Assembly (NCBI GenBank): GCA_031270925.1
Contig: JAISWY010000191.1
Coordinates: forward strand, 1-8,260
DNA from: Candidatus Symbiothrix sp.
GTDB lineage: Bacteria > Bacteroidota > Bacteroidia > Bacteroidales > Azobacteroidaceae
Reading direction: 5' to 3'
Length of the DNA stretch: 8,260 bases
In this document: positions 1-7,471 of the stretch, piece after piece
How the letters are laid out: the number at the start of each line of letters is the position of its first letter
Numbering within the stretch: position 1 is the first letter of the stretch
Notes under the pieces: model-generated
The model's input: the letters and a program-made list of their open reading frames with translations, nothing else
What the model was told of the DNA's origin: nothing
The model's database searches: none
Position numbers and translations under genes: made by a program

Positions 1-698
1 GCAAATTCGCTCCGATTCCATGTATTCCAGACTTTGGTCGGTTCTTCGACGTCGAGAAAAAGTCCTTCTTTATCTCTGAAAGTAAATTCGGAACGACCTT
101 TTCCGTAAATAGAAGAAACGGTTACCGAGCCGGACAATGAACCGGCAGGAACAATTACAGTGATTGATTGTTCGTCGAATGTAATAACTTCGGCGACCAA
201 GTTTCCGGGAAAGACTACATCGCCGAGATTTCCGTTTTCATCGGCAAAGAAATAATCTCCGAAAATTACAGTTTGCATACCATCATGCGCCCATTCGTTT
301 TCGATGCTTCTCGGAATCGGAGCCGGAATGATTACCGTGAAATCGTAAACGCATTGCTTGCCTTTATAGGTTTTCACGGTAATGGTATTCGTAATTTCAT
401 CCGGTTTTTTACCCGGCACATCGACAATAATACTCGTAGAAGTGATATAGACCGGATTCAGCAGCGCTTTTTGGTCATTGAACCATACTTCGTTCACGCC
501 TTCAAGACCGGTTCCGATAAGAGCGATGGTACTGCCCATCGCCGCTTTGTCCAATAAGATGTCTGCATTGGCAACATCTATCGGACGAACATACTTAATT
601 TGCGGAGTTGCATCGCTTTCCTTCGGGTCTGAATTTTCACAGGCGAACATAGCGCAGAGAACAACCGCATACGATAGGATATAAAATAAATTTTTCAT
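1..698 (-). CDS. Surface glycan-binding-type lipoprotein with tandem IPT/TIG domains (3' part outside window)
   Basis: This gene begins at ATG 698 and is open to the window edge, giving the first 232 residues. Residues 1-20 form a lipoprotein signal peptide with lipobox A-M-F-A-C, lipidation expected at Cys20. The next residues (ENSDPKESD) are acidic, as in Bacteroidetes lipoproteins exported to the cell surface. About residues 33-125 and 126-208 look like two IPT/TIG immunoglobulin-like folds (GSTIALIGTGL with VWFNDQKA in the first, GMQTVIFGDYF in the second). A new segment then starts (GLFLDVEEPTKVWNTWN), resembling the opening of the C-terminal glycan-binding domain of SGBP-B-type proteins. 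Known members sit beside SusC/SusD and hold polysaccharide on the outer membrane. It lies 24 bases after susD on the same strand, so co-transcription is expected. The architecture is read by eye. The ligand is unknown, and a SusE/SusF-like role is the main alternative. Confidence 0.8.
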   Translation of the reverse strand, partial: MKNLFYILSYAVVLCAMFACENSDPKESDATPQIKYVRPIDVANADILLDKAAMGSTIALIGTGLEGVNEVWFNDQKALLNPVYITSTSIIVDVPGKKPDEITNTITVKTYKGKQCVYDFTVIIPAPIPRSIENEWAHDGMQTVIFGDYFFADENGNLGDVVFPGNLVAEVITFDEQSITVIVPAGSLSGSVTVSSIYGKGRSEFTFRDKEGLFLDVEEPTKVWNTWNRSEF

Positions 699-722
699 CT
701 GTTCTTTATTAAAAATAAAACA

Positions 723-2468
723 TTATTGATTATAGAAATCAACTGCCGGTTCAAGTAGAATCGGAGCGACGGAAGTAACGGACGCAGGCAATGTCAGTTT
801 CATGGAAGCATCGGAAAAAAGAATATTCTCAATCCGGTCGGAACCATCTTTGGCGCGGTTGTCGGGATCCACAACCGTTTCCCACGACAAATAATAATTG
901 CTTTTGTTGTTTTCCCACTCGTATTTCACTGCGTCGGATTGCTTGTTGTAGTCGTCGTCCTCCGTAGTATCGTCGGGGCCGTTGTAATCCATAGCCCAAA
1001 TGCGGTCGCGCTGCATTCCGTTCAGATAATCCAATGCGGCCTGATGATCGCGGTAATAGAAGCGCTTTACATCAAACCAGTTGATGCCTTCAAAGGCAAA
1101 TTCTTTCCGGCGTTCGAGCAACACATCCGCAAAGGTAATATCCGTATTGAAATCGCTTGTAATGCCTGCACGATGGCGGACGTAATTGAAATACCCTTTT
1201 GCTGTGGCGTCGTCGGTAGCATTATTCAAGCCGATACAGGCTTCCACATACATCAGGTAAACGTCGGCTAACCTTAAAACGTAGAGATTATTAGCTCCGT
1301 CTTGGTCCAATCCCACCATGCCGCCGTTTACATCGGGATTGCCGATGATGTATTTTTTAAAATTAGACAACACGAAATTTGAATTTTCCACAACGGTAGC
1401 CAATTTATCCGGTTCACGGTAGGTAATTTGGTATTTATATCCGCCAAGTTCCGGATATATGTCGTCCGCAAGCATAAACGTAGCTTTACGGCGCGTATCG
1501 TTGGCGTCGGTAAATATTTCCTGCAAAGAAATGCTGGGGCCTAAACCGCCGCCCCATGCTTGCGGGCCTAATCTACTGCTACGCGCCCAGAAAGCATTTC
1601 TCGGATTACCGTAACCGTAGCCGCCAACTCTGCATTGGAATGCAAAAAGCGATTCTCTGTTGTTGTTATTGTTTACATCAAATAAAGCTGCATACGAAGA
1701 CAATAAATACAACCCGCTGTTTTCTATCACATCGAATGTCAATTCTTTTACTCTGGTGTAGTATTCGTCGTTTCCTTCGTAAGCGGCTCTTTGCAGATAG
1801 GCTCTCGCCAGCATACCTTTGGCTCCCCATTGTGTTACGCGTCCGGGCGCATTGTCGGGATCGACCGGTTGCAAAACAGAAACCGCATATTCCAAATCTT
1901 CACAAATAAAGCGGTAAATGCTGCTTTGCGTATGGCGATTTACATAAATATCTTTTGGAACACCGGAAGTCATCAATGCCGTAGCATTTTCGATAATGGG
2001 AACATCTCCCCACAATTCGGCAAGGAAAATATATGCCGTGCCACGCATGAAACGCGCTTCTGCAACAGCCTGATCGATAGCCGATTGAGCTACTCCATTG
2101 GCTTTCGCCACCACAGGCATATCGGTGATGAGGGTATTCGACCAATTGATGACGCGGTAAAGACCTTCCCATCCGCTTTTACTGAAACTGTTTCCGGCGC
2201 CTACTTTGTTATAGTAAAAATGACCGGCGTCGGCATAGGTATAATACACATTGCCTGCCAATTGGTCGCCGGCGTAAACCATTAATTGTCCATAGAACTC
2301 GAACCATGGATAGCAATAAAGAGCAGCGGTATTTTTACGGATAGCCTCTTCGGAAGTATAATAATCCTCCGGCGTTTTCTGAGTGGAAGAATCGACCGTC
2401 AAAAAATCTTCACACGATACGAGTGTTAAGATTGCAATAAACAGAAAAATTATTTTTTTCATTTTCAT
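723..2468 (-). CDS. SusD/RagB family nutrient-binding outer-membrane lipoprotein
   Basis: The 581-residue product is of normal SusD length. It has a lipoprotein signal peptide with lipobox L-V-S-C (Cys19), followed by the acidic EDFLTVD typical of SusD N-termini. The N-terminal half carries the SusD-like helical/TPR region (ARFMRGTAYIFLAELWGDVP, about 138-157). The C-terminal half has the diagnostic SusD/RagB segments: LRLADVYLMYVEA (398-410) and RRKEFAFEGINWFDVKR (453-469). In this family the lipoprotein acts as a lid on the SusC barrel and delivers oligosaccharides to it. Only 7 bases separate its ATG from the susC stop, so translation is probably coupled. ATG 2468 is chosen; a second Met two codons on (2462) would also leave an intact signal peptide. 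Minor oddities are a run of five Asn (266-270) and an acidic stretch near 499-506. The bound glycan or peptide cannot be inferred. Confidence 0.97.
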   Translation of the reverse strand: MKMKKIIFLFIAILTLVSCEDFLTVDSSTQKTPEDYYTSEEAIRKNTAALYCYPWFEFYGQLMVYAGDQLAGNVYYTYADAGHFYYNKVGAGNSFSKSGWEGLYRVINWSNTLITDMPVVAKANGVAQSAIDQAVAEARFMRGTAYIFLAELWGDVPIIENATALMTSGVPKDIYVNRHTQSSIYRFICEDLEYAVSVLQPVDPDNAPGRVTQWGAKGMLARAYLQRAAYEGNDEYYTRVKELTFDVIENSGLYLLSSYAALFDVNNNNNRESLFAFQCRVGGYGYGNPRNAFWARSSRLGPQAWGGGLGPSISLQEIFTDANDTRRKATFMLADDIYPELGGYKYQITYREPDKLATVVENSNFVLSNFKKYIIGNPDVNGGMVGLDQDGANNLYVLRLADVYLMYVEACIGLNNATDDATAKGYFNYVRHRAGITSDFNTDITFADVLLERRKEFAFEGINWFDVKRFYYRDHQAALDYLNGMQRDRIWAMDYNGPDDTTEDDDYNKQSDAVKYEWENNKSNYYLSWETVVDPDNRAKDGSDRIENILFSDASMKLTLPASVTSVAPILLEPAVDFYNQ

Positions 2469-2475
2469 TTAATTT

Positions 2476-5400
2476 TTAAAATCCGACATTTAAACCGAAA
2501 GTAAACGAACGGGGCGACGGATAATGCCCGCGATCAATATTTTGTAGCAGCACGCCTTGATTATAGGCGCCGATTTCAGGATCGTAACCCGAATATTTTG
2601 TAAATGTATAAAGATTTTGCACATTCACAAGCACTTTCAGGCTTTGTATGCCGATTTTTTTCGTCAAAGAAACCGGAACGGTGTAACCAAGCGACAAGTT
2701 TTGTATCCGCAAGTAAGAGCCATCTTCGATAAACCGGTCGGACATACGGTTATTACGGTTGAAATCGGTATCCGATGGGCGGGGAATTGTTGTGCTTGGA
2801 TTAAGTAGATAAGCATTGCCGTTGGCGTCGGTTCCGACTTGCGCTCTATCCACTACGGATTTCGCTTGATTATCCCAAATGGAAGACATTCCTTCGATTC
2901 TGGAACGCGACCAGTTCAAAACATCCGATCCGTAAACGCCGGTAAGCGTTAATCCCAAATCAAAATTCTTGTATCGGAAGGTATTGGTAAAGCCGAATGT
3001 GAAATCGGGATTAGGATCGCCGATAATGGTTTGGTCATAATCGTTAATTATGCCATCGGGGATTCCGTTCGGCCCGCTGATGTCTTTGAATTTGATGTCG
3101 CCGACATATACTCCCTGTTTCTGATTGAAGAGATTTACACCCGGATTGTTCGGGTCGTTGGTCAGTGTCGCTTCATTCACAATTTGTACAGGACTTTCCA
3201 AAATATCCTGTTCGCTTGTGAATAATCGATCGACTACATAACCGTAATAAACGCCCAATGGTTGTCCGACTTGAATATGGGTAGCGCTTTGAAATTCCGC
3301 GAACCAGTCTATTTTACCCGGTATGATTTGGTCGTCGTCGTTCAAGGCCATCACTTTGTTACGGTTCAAAGAAAAGACCAGATTGGAAGTCCATTCAAAG
3401 TTTTTCTTTTGGATATTAACCGTATTGATGGTTAAGTCCAGTCCTCTGTTTTGTGATTTGCCGATATTGGTCATCGGGGGTTCCAATCCGATTAAATAAG
3501 GCGGTACGGACAATTGTAATAACAGATCTTTCGTGTTTTTGTGATAAAAGTCCAAGGCAATACTTAGTCTTTCATGCCATAAACCGAGATCAATCCCTAA
3601 ATTATATTGTTCGGATGCTTCCCATCGTAAATTGGTATTTCCGATATTTCCCATATAGTAACCGGTTCCCCAAACGGTTTGCATCGAAGACATCCATGTT
3701 GCGTAACGATGAGGGTCGTCGGGCGTTTTTCCCACACGTCCCCATCCTAAACGCAGTTTTAGATTTGAAATCGATTCATTGTCTATCAGGAAATCTTCAC
3801 CGCTTGCTCTCCAAGCCAAAGATGCGGACGGGAAACTGCCCCATTTATAATTAGCCCCGAATTTAGAAGAAGCGTCTCTGCGAAAAGTCGCAGTAGCCAG
3901 ATATTTGTCGGCGTAATTGTAAAAGGCGCGACCGAAATAAGAAACCTGCGTAGAGCCGTCTTTCCATCCGTTGTTGTCTTTAAATTCTCCATCGTTGGTC
4001 ATAACGAATACATCGTCGGTAGCGAGATTTTGTTTTCTCAACCAATTGCCTTCCCACGCACTTTCGGCCGTTTCGGTTCCGAACATGACTTGCAAATTAT
4101 GTTGTCCGAACGATTGGGTGTAAGTAGCCAAATTTTTCCAAACCCAATAATTGCTTTCGTCGTCTTGCTGATGCATTTGATTTAGCGAACTGCCGATCAG
4201 TCCAAAAGAATAGCGCGGAATAAACGAGATAGCTCTTGCGTTGGCATAATTGAAACCGTATTCCGATTTCAAAGTTAAGCCTTTTATCGGTTCAATTTGC
4301 AGATAAAAATTACCGGTGGAATTGTTCCGTTTACCGGCATTGTTTTTCATCAAAGCCAACCAAACAGGGTTCCATTGCGAGGCTCCGTAAACCGAATTGG
4401 GGCCAGCCCATGTACCATCAAAGTTATATACCGGAATATTCGGCTGCATCGTCAAACTTTGTAAGATAACGCCATCGCCACCGTCGTTGTTGGTAATGGT
4501 TTCTTTAGTATGACTGAAAGCCAGCGATGCACCGGATGAAATCCATTTATTAAGTTGAGCGTCTATATTGACTCTTCCATTGAAACGATTGAAATCAGAA
4601 CCAATCATAATCCCTTCCTGGTCGGTATAACCGCCGGAAGCTGCGTATTTGATTTTATCCGTTCCACCGGTCATCGAAACTTGATGATTTTGCATCAAGG
4701 CTGTACGGAAAATCTCGTCTTGCCAATCCGTTCCTTTCCCTAATATTGAAGGATCACCGAAATGTACATCGGGGTTTAATTGTAAAAAACTGCCGATTTC
4801 CAATTGGTATTGAGCGTAATCTTTCAAATCCATCATCTGAATTTTTTTTGCAAGATTTTGAATGGTTATACCGCCTTCGTAATTAATGGAAGTCTGTCCG
4901 GCTTCGCCACGTTTGGTAGTTACAATGATAACTCCGTTCGCTCCGTTTGCTCCGTAAATGGCAGTTGCCGAAGCATCTTTGAGTACATCAATGGAAACAA
5001 TATCCGCCGGCGAAATAAATGATAAAGGATTTGAGCGGTTTTGTCCGTTGGTTCCTCCGGCCCAGTCGAAACCGATTGTAGAATTGCCGTCGCCCGAATA
5101 AGTTACTCCATCAATAATATACAAAGGTTCATTGGAGTTGTTGATAGAACTAGCTCCGCGAATGCGAATGGAAGTCGTACCTCCGGGCGCACCTGAATTT
5201 TGTGTTACTTGTACTCCAGCCAAACGACCTTGCAAAGCTTGGTCAAAACTGGTTACTACCGATTCTTTTAATCGTTCGCCCGAAATCGAACTGATCGAAC
5301 CGGTTAAGTCGCGTTTCTTCATCGTACCGTAGCCGACAACCACCACCTCATCCAGGAGTTGATTGTCTTCATCCAATACCACTTGAAGATTTTTAGCAGT

Positions 5401-5655
5401 ACCGGTTACAGCCACTTCCTTAGTTTTGTAACCGATATACATGAAGACCAGAACGGCTTTTTCAGAAGAAATCTTAATGGAAAATTCTCCATTAATGTCG
5501 GTAACCGTTCCAACCGACGTTCCTTTCTCTACTACACTCACTCCGGGCATCTCCAATTCATCGGCGGAACTTGTTACTTTTCCACTAATCGTTGTCTGAG
5601 CCGAAGCATAAAAACCGATGCTAAACATCAGTAATCCCAACAATAGTTCTTTCAT
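2476..5655 (-). CDS. SusC/RagA family TonB-linked outer-membrane transporter
   Basis: The 1059-residue product imports ligands captured by its SusD partner across the outer membrane, powered by TonB. The domain order is: signal peptide (1-19/20, hydrophobic core then ASAQ); carboxypeptidase-D-regulatory-like beta-sandwich (about 22-97, with GTSVGTVTDINGEFSI); a TonB-box-like DEVVVVGYG (102-110); plug domain (about 115-250) with EPLYIIDG (176-183) and LKDASATAIYG (225-235), both SusC hallmarks; then a 22-strand-type barrel ending in an aromatic residue (FTFGLNVGF). There is no N-terminal STN/FecR-interacting domain, so sigma/anti-sigma signalling through this protein is not expected. It is first in the operon with susD and the glycan-binding lipoprotein, behind a promoter at 5703-5734. 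ATG 5655 is supported by the signal peptide starting there. The reading frame is intact. Substrate is unknown: most relatives handle glycans, some (RagA) peptides. Confidence 0.97.
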   Translation of the reverse strand: MKELLLGLLMFSIGFYASAQTTISGKVTSSADELEMPGVSVVEKGTSVGTVTDINGEFSIKISSEKAVLVFMYIGYKTKEVAVTGTAKNLQVVLDEDNQLLDEVVVVGYGTMKKRDLTGSISSISGERLKESVVTSFDQALQGRLAGVQVTQNSGAPGGTTSIRIRGASSINNSNEPLYIIDGVTYSGDGNSTIGFDWAGGTNGQNRSNPLSFISPADIVSIDVLKDASATAIYGANGANGVIIVTTKRGEAGQTSINYEGGITIQNLAKKIQMMDLKDYAQYQLEIGSFLQLNPDVHFGDPSILGKGTDWQDEIFRTALMQNHQVSMTGGTDKIKYAASGGYTDQEGIMIGSDFNRFNGRVNIDAQLNKWISSGASLAFSHTKETITNNDGGDGVILQSLTMQPNIPVYNFDGTWAGPNSVYGASQWNPVWLALMKNNAGKRNNSTGNFYLQIEPIKGLTLKSEYGFNYANARAISFIPRYSFGLIGSSLNQMHQQDDESNYWVWKNLATYTQSFGQHNLQVMFGTETAESAWEGNWLRKQNLATDDVFVMTNDGEFKDNNGWKDGSTQVSYFGRAFYNYADKYLATATFRRDASSKFGANYKWGSFPSASLAWRASGEDFLIDNESISNLKLRLGWGRVGKTPDDPHRYATWMSSMQTVWGTGYYMGNIGNTNLRWEASEQYNLGIDLGLWHERLSIALDFYHKNTKDLLLQLSVPPYLIGLEPPMTNIGKSQNRGLDLTINTVNIQKKNFEWTSNLVFSLNRNKVMALNDDDQIIPGKIDWFAEFQSATHIQVGQPLGVYYGYVVDRLFTSEQDILESPVQIVNEATLTNDPNNPGVNLFNQKQGVYVGDIKFKDISGPNGIPDGIINDYDQTIIGDPNPDFTFGFTNTFRYKNFDLGLTLTGVYGSDVLNWSRSRIEGMSSIWDNQAKSVVDRAQVGTDANGNAYLLNPSTTIPRPSDTDFNRNNRMSDRFIEDGSYLRIQNLSLGYTVPVSLTKKIGIQSLKVLVNVQNLYTFTKYSGYDPEIGAYNQGVLLQNIDRGHYPSPRSFTFGLNVGF

Positions 5656-5702
5656 ACTTTGAAATTAAATTAAACCTAAAAAAAGTTGTTGTCTCATGTT
5701 TG

Positions 5703-5734
5703 CAAAATTAACTCTTTACTTGGCGAAAATTAAA
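5703..5734 (-). promoter_or_regulatory. Predicted Bacteroidetes promoter of the susCD operon
   Basis: On the minus strand, TTTA (5734-5731) is followed after 20 bases by TAATTTTG (5710-5703), matching the Bacteroidetes pattern TTTG-N19-21-TAnnTTTG with one change in the -33 element. Transcription would start near 5697, leaving a leader of roughly 40 bases before ATG 5655. The -33 element lies in the T-tract of the preceding gene's terminator. No regulator binding site could be recognised. Confidence 0.6.
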
Positions 5735-5771
5735 AAACCTTGTAACCTATTTTTGAAATAGCGTTACAAGG
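5731..5771 (-). terminator. Intrinsic terminator of the CoA-transferase gene
   Basis: Bases 5738-5746 (CCTTGTAAC) pair perfectly with 5763-5771 (GTTACAAGG). The stem continues with 5747-5752 (CTATTT) pairing with 5756-5761 (AAATAG), with one bulged base (5762) and a three-base loop. In the minus-strand transcript this 15-pair hairpin is followed directly by six U (complement of 5732-5737). It lies about 55 bases after the CoA-transferase stop codon and insulates the susC operon from it. Confidence 0.85.
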
Positions 5772-5783
5772 CTTGTAATTTTG
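5752..5783 (+). promoter_or_regulatory. Possible plus-strand promoter facing the 3' end of the CoA-transferase gene
   Basis: TTTG (5752-5755), exactly 20 bases, then TAATTTTG (5776-5783) matches the full Bacteroidetes -33/-7 consensus, better than the susC promoter does. A transcript would start near 5789 and run antisense into the CoA-transferase gene. No convincing plus-strand gene follows, so this could be an antisense or small-RNA promoter, or a chance match in A/T-rich DNA. Confidence 0.35.
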
Positions 5784-5810
5784 AAACTTGGATGTGTAAA
5801 ATTGAAACTT
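5774..5810. repeat. Pair of 16-base direct repeats spaced 21 bases apart
   Basis: TGTAATTTTGAAACTT (5774-5789) recurs as TGTAAAATTGAAACTT (5795-5810), 14 of 16 bases identical, with starts 21 bases apart, about two helical turns. The first copy contains the -7 element of the possible plus-strand promoter. The pair lies between the CoA-transferase stop codon and its terminator. It may be a protein-binding site or a short local duplication. Confidence 0.6.
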
Positions 5811-5825
5811 CTTTTCGTTTTTTAA

Positions 5826-7319
5826 TTATTTATACATATTCCAGTCGATTTTTCGCATGTCGCCGGTTTTATTGAATACGTCGTGAAAAGCCAAGGCCGC
5901 CGACATATTTTGAGGCGTATGTCCTTTTTGTCCCAATTGCAAATATTCCTTCAATAAAGGCTTGTATTCGGGATCGACGCAGTTTTCGATGATGCGTTCG
6001 GCGCGTTGAACCGGCGAGAGTCCGCGTAAATCGGCTACACCGTGTTCGGTAATCAATATTTTGACCGAATGTTCGCTGTGATCGACGTGCGAAACCATCG
6101 GTACGATCGACGAAATTTTACCGTTTTTTGCGGTTGCCGGCGTTGTGAAAATAGACAAGAAAGCGTTGCGGCAGAAATCGCCCGAACCGCCGATGCCGTT
6201 CATCATTTTTGTTCCGACTACGTGTGTAGAATTGATGTTTCCGAAAATATCGGCTTCCAAAGCGGTATTAATCGAAATCAATCCCAAACGACGCGCAATT
6301 TCGGGACTGTTGGATATTTCCTGCGGACGAAGCAACAATTTTTCTTTGAAGAAATCCAAATTACCATAGACTTCTTCGAGGGCTTCCGTACTCAATGTGA
6401 GCGAGCAACCTGAAGCGAATTTCACATTGCCGGATTTCATCAAATCAATCACTGAATCTTGAATTACTTCGGTATAAACTTCAAACGACGGAATGTCGGG
6501 ATTAGCACCCATAGCGCCTAAAACGGCGTTGGCCACGTTTCCCACACCTGATTGAACAGGTAAGAACGAGGCGGGAATCCGTCCGGCTTTCATTTCGGAG
6601 GACAGAAAATCGGCTACATTTTGTCCGATTTTATTGGTAACTTCGTCGGAAGGCGTAAATCCGCCCACTTCATTCGGAAGATTGGTTTCGACGATACCAA
6701 CGATTTTCGCCGGATCGACTTGTATATAAGGTGTACCGATACGATTGGAAGGCGAATAAACCGGAATTTCCTTGCGGTAAGGTGGATCGGCCGGTTCGTA
6801 AATATCATGAATACCCTTTAAATGCTTGGGATGATAAGCGTTTAATTCGATGAAAATTTTGTCGGCCAAACGAGCCACGGTCGGCGCAATTCCCACGCCC
6901 GAAGTGAGATACACTTTGCCGTCGTCCGTAATATCCGACGCTTCCAAGATGGCGATATTGGCTTTCGGAAGAAATCCATAACGCAAATATTGCGGCAATT
7001 CCGACAAGTGCAAATCGAAATAATGGGCGCCGTGACTGTTCAATTCGGCGCGTAAATCTTTGTTGGATTGGTAGGGCGAACGAAAAGCGATGGCATGAGC
7101 GCGTGCCAAAACGCCGTCGATCGAATCGCCGGTGGAAGCGCCCGTATAAATACCGACTTTAAATGGTTGGCCTGCTTCGTGCGCGGCTTCGGCGCGTTTG
7201 CCCAATTCGCAGGTAATTGCTTTCGGACAGCCGGCGGCCGTGAAACCGCTGAATCCGATAATGTCGTTGTTGTTAATCAAACCGGCGGCTTCTTCAGCCG
7301 ACATCTTCTTGAATCCCAT
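5826..7319 (-). CDS. Succinate/acetate CoA-transferase (acetyl-CoA hydrolase/transferase family)
   Basis: The 497-residue product matches the length and layout of class I succinate (acetyl/propionyl) CoA-transferases such as E. coli ScpC and Acetobacter AarC. These cytoplasmic enzymes exchange CoA between acyl-CoA and a free carboxylate. The N-terminus has the family opening (SAEEAA..., FSGFTAAGCPKAI at 23-36). A CoA-contacting loop is seen at QSGVGNVANAVL (256-267). The likely catalytic glutamate is Glu284 in EVYTEVIQDS, which by analogy forms the glutamyl-CoA thioester. GIGGSGDF (375-382) and EHGVADLRGLSP (425-436) are further family motifs. In Bacteroidales such enzymes serve acetate, propionate or butyrate fermentation; the acyl preference cannot be read here. 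The gene is monocistronic, with its own promoter upstream (7365-7397) and an intrinsic terminator downstream, so it is probably not functionally tied to the susC operon. ATG 7319 fits family N-termini; Met6 is a weaker alternative. Confidence 0.93.
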   Translation of the reverse strand: MGFKKMSAEEAAGLINNNDIIGFSGFTAAGCPKAITCELGKRAEAAHEAGQPFKVGIYTGASTGDSIDGVLARAHAIAFRSPYQSNKDLRAELNSHGAHYFDLHLSELPQYLRYGFLPKANIAILEASDITDDGKVYLTSGVGIAPTVARLADKIFIELNAYHPKHLKGIHDIYEPADPPYRKEIPVYSPSNRIGTPYIQVDPAKIVGIVETNLPNEVGGFTPSDEVTNKIGQNVADFLSSEMKAGRIPASFLPVQSGVGNVANAVLGAMGANPDIPSFEVYTEVIQDSVIDLMKSGNVKFASGCSLTLSTEALEEVYGNLDFFKEKLLLRPQEISNSPEIARRLGLISINTALEADIFGNINSTHVVGTKMMNGIGGSGDFCRNAFLSIFTTPATAKNGKISSIVPMVSHVDHSEHSVKILITEHGVADLRGLSPVQRAERIIENCVDPEYKPLLKEYLQLGQKGHTPQNMSAALAFHDVFNKTGDMRKIDWNMYK

Positions 7320-7364
7320 GATGTTATCTCAATTATATGTTAATATCGTTTAAAAAAAACGGTG

Positions 7365-7397
7365 CAAAGGTAGTATTTTTTGTGCAAATTATCTAAA
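7365..7397 (-). promoter_or_regulatory. Predicted promoter of the CoA-transferase gene
   Basis: On the minus strand TACCTTTG (7372-7365) matches the TAnnTTTG -7 element, and TTTA (7397-7394) lies 21 bases upstream as a degenerate -33 element. A start near 7358 would give a leader of about 40 bases before ATG 7319. It is arranged back to back with the promoter at 7402-7432. Confidence 0.55.
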
Positions 7398-7401
7398 AAA
7401 A

Positions 7402-7432
7402 TTTCATTTCTTCCGATAAATGATTACTTTTG
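7402..7432 (+). promoter_or_regulatory. Predicted promoter of the TPR membrane-protein gene
   Basis: TTTC (7402-7405), 19 bases, then TACTTTTG (7425-7432) fits the Bacteroidetes promoter pattern with one change in the -33 element. Transcription would begin near 7438, about 34 bases before ATG 7472. The leader is almost entirely A/T, as is usual for translation initiation in this phylum. Confidence 0.6.
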
Positions 7433-7471
7433 CAGTCCGATTTTAAAATAAATATTTAGATAAAAAATAAA

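Noticed and set aside
168..684. Plus-strand frames opposite the first lipoprotein gene.
   Set aside because: The minus strand encodes a continuous lipoprotein with signal peptide, lipobox and IPT-like domains in operon with susD; the plus-strand frames have no domain features.
1660..1677. Repetitive GTTGTT tract in susD considered as a phase-variation repeat.
   Set aside because: It is a short, imperfect in-frame trinucleotide run coding for a few Asn; slippage by whole units would not shift the frame.
5421..5428. Plus-strand TAGTTTTG inside susC, considered as a promoter for an antisense RNA like those known opposite some Bacteroides susC genes.
   Set aside because: No TTTG-like element lies 19-21 bases upstream, and the bases encode ordinary residues (Lys-Thr-Lys) of the beta-sandwich domain.
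5792..5875. A 27-codon plus-strand frame beginning just after the possible antisense promoter.
   Set aside because: It overlaps the CoA-transferase 3' end, would be leaderless, and its translation (MCKIETSFRF...) shows no recognisable motif or signal.
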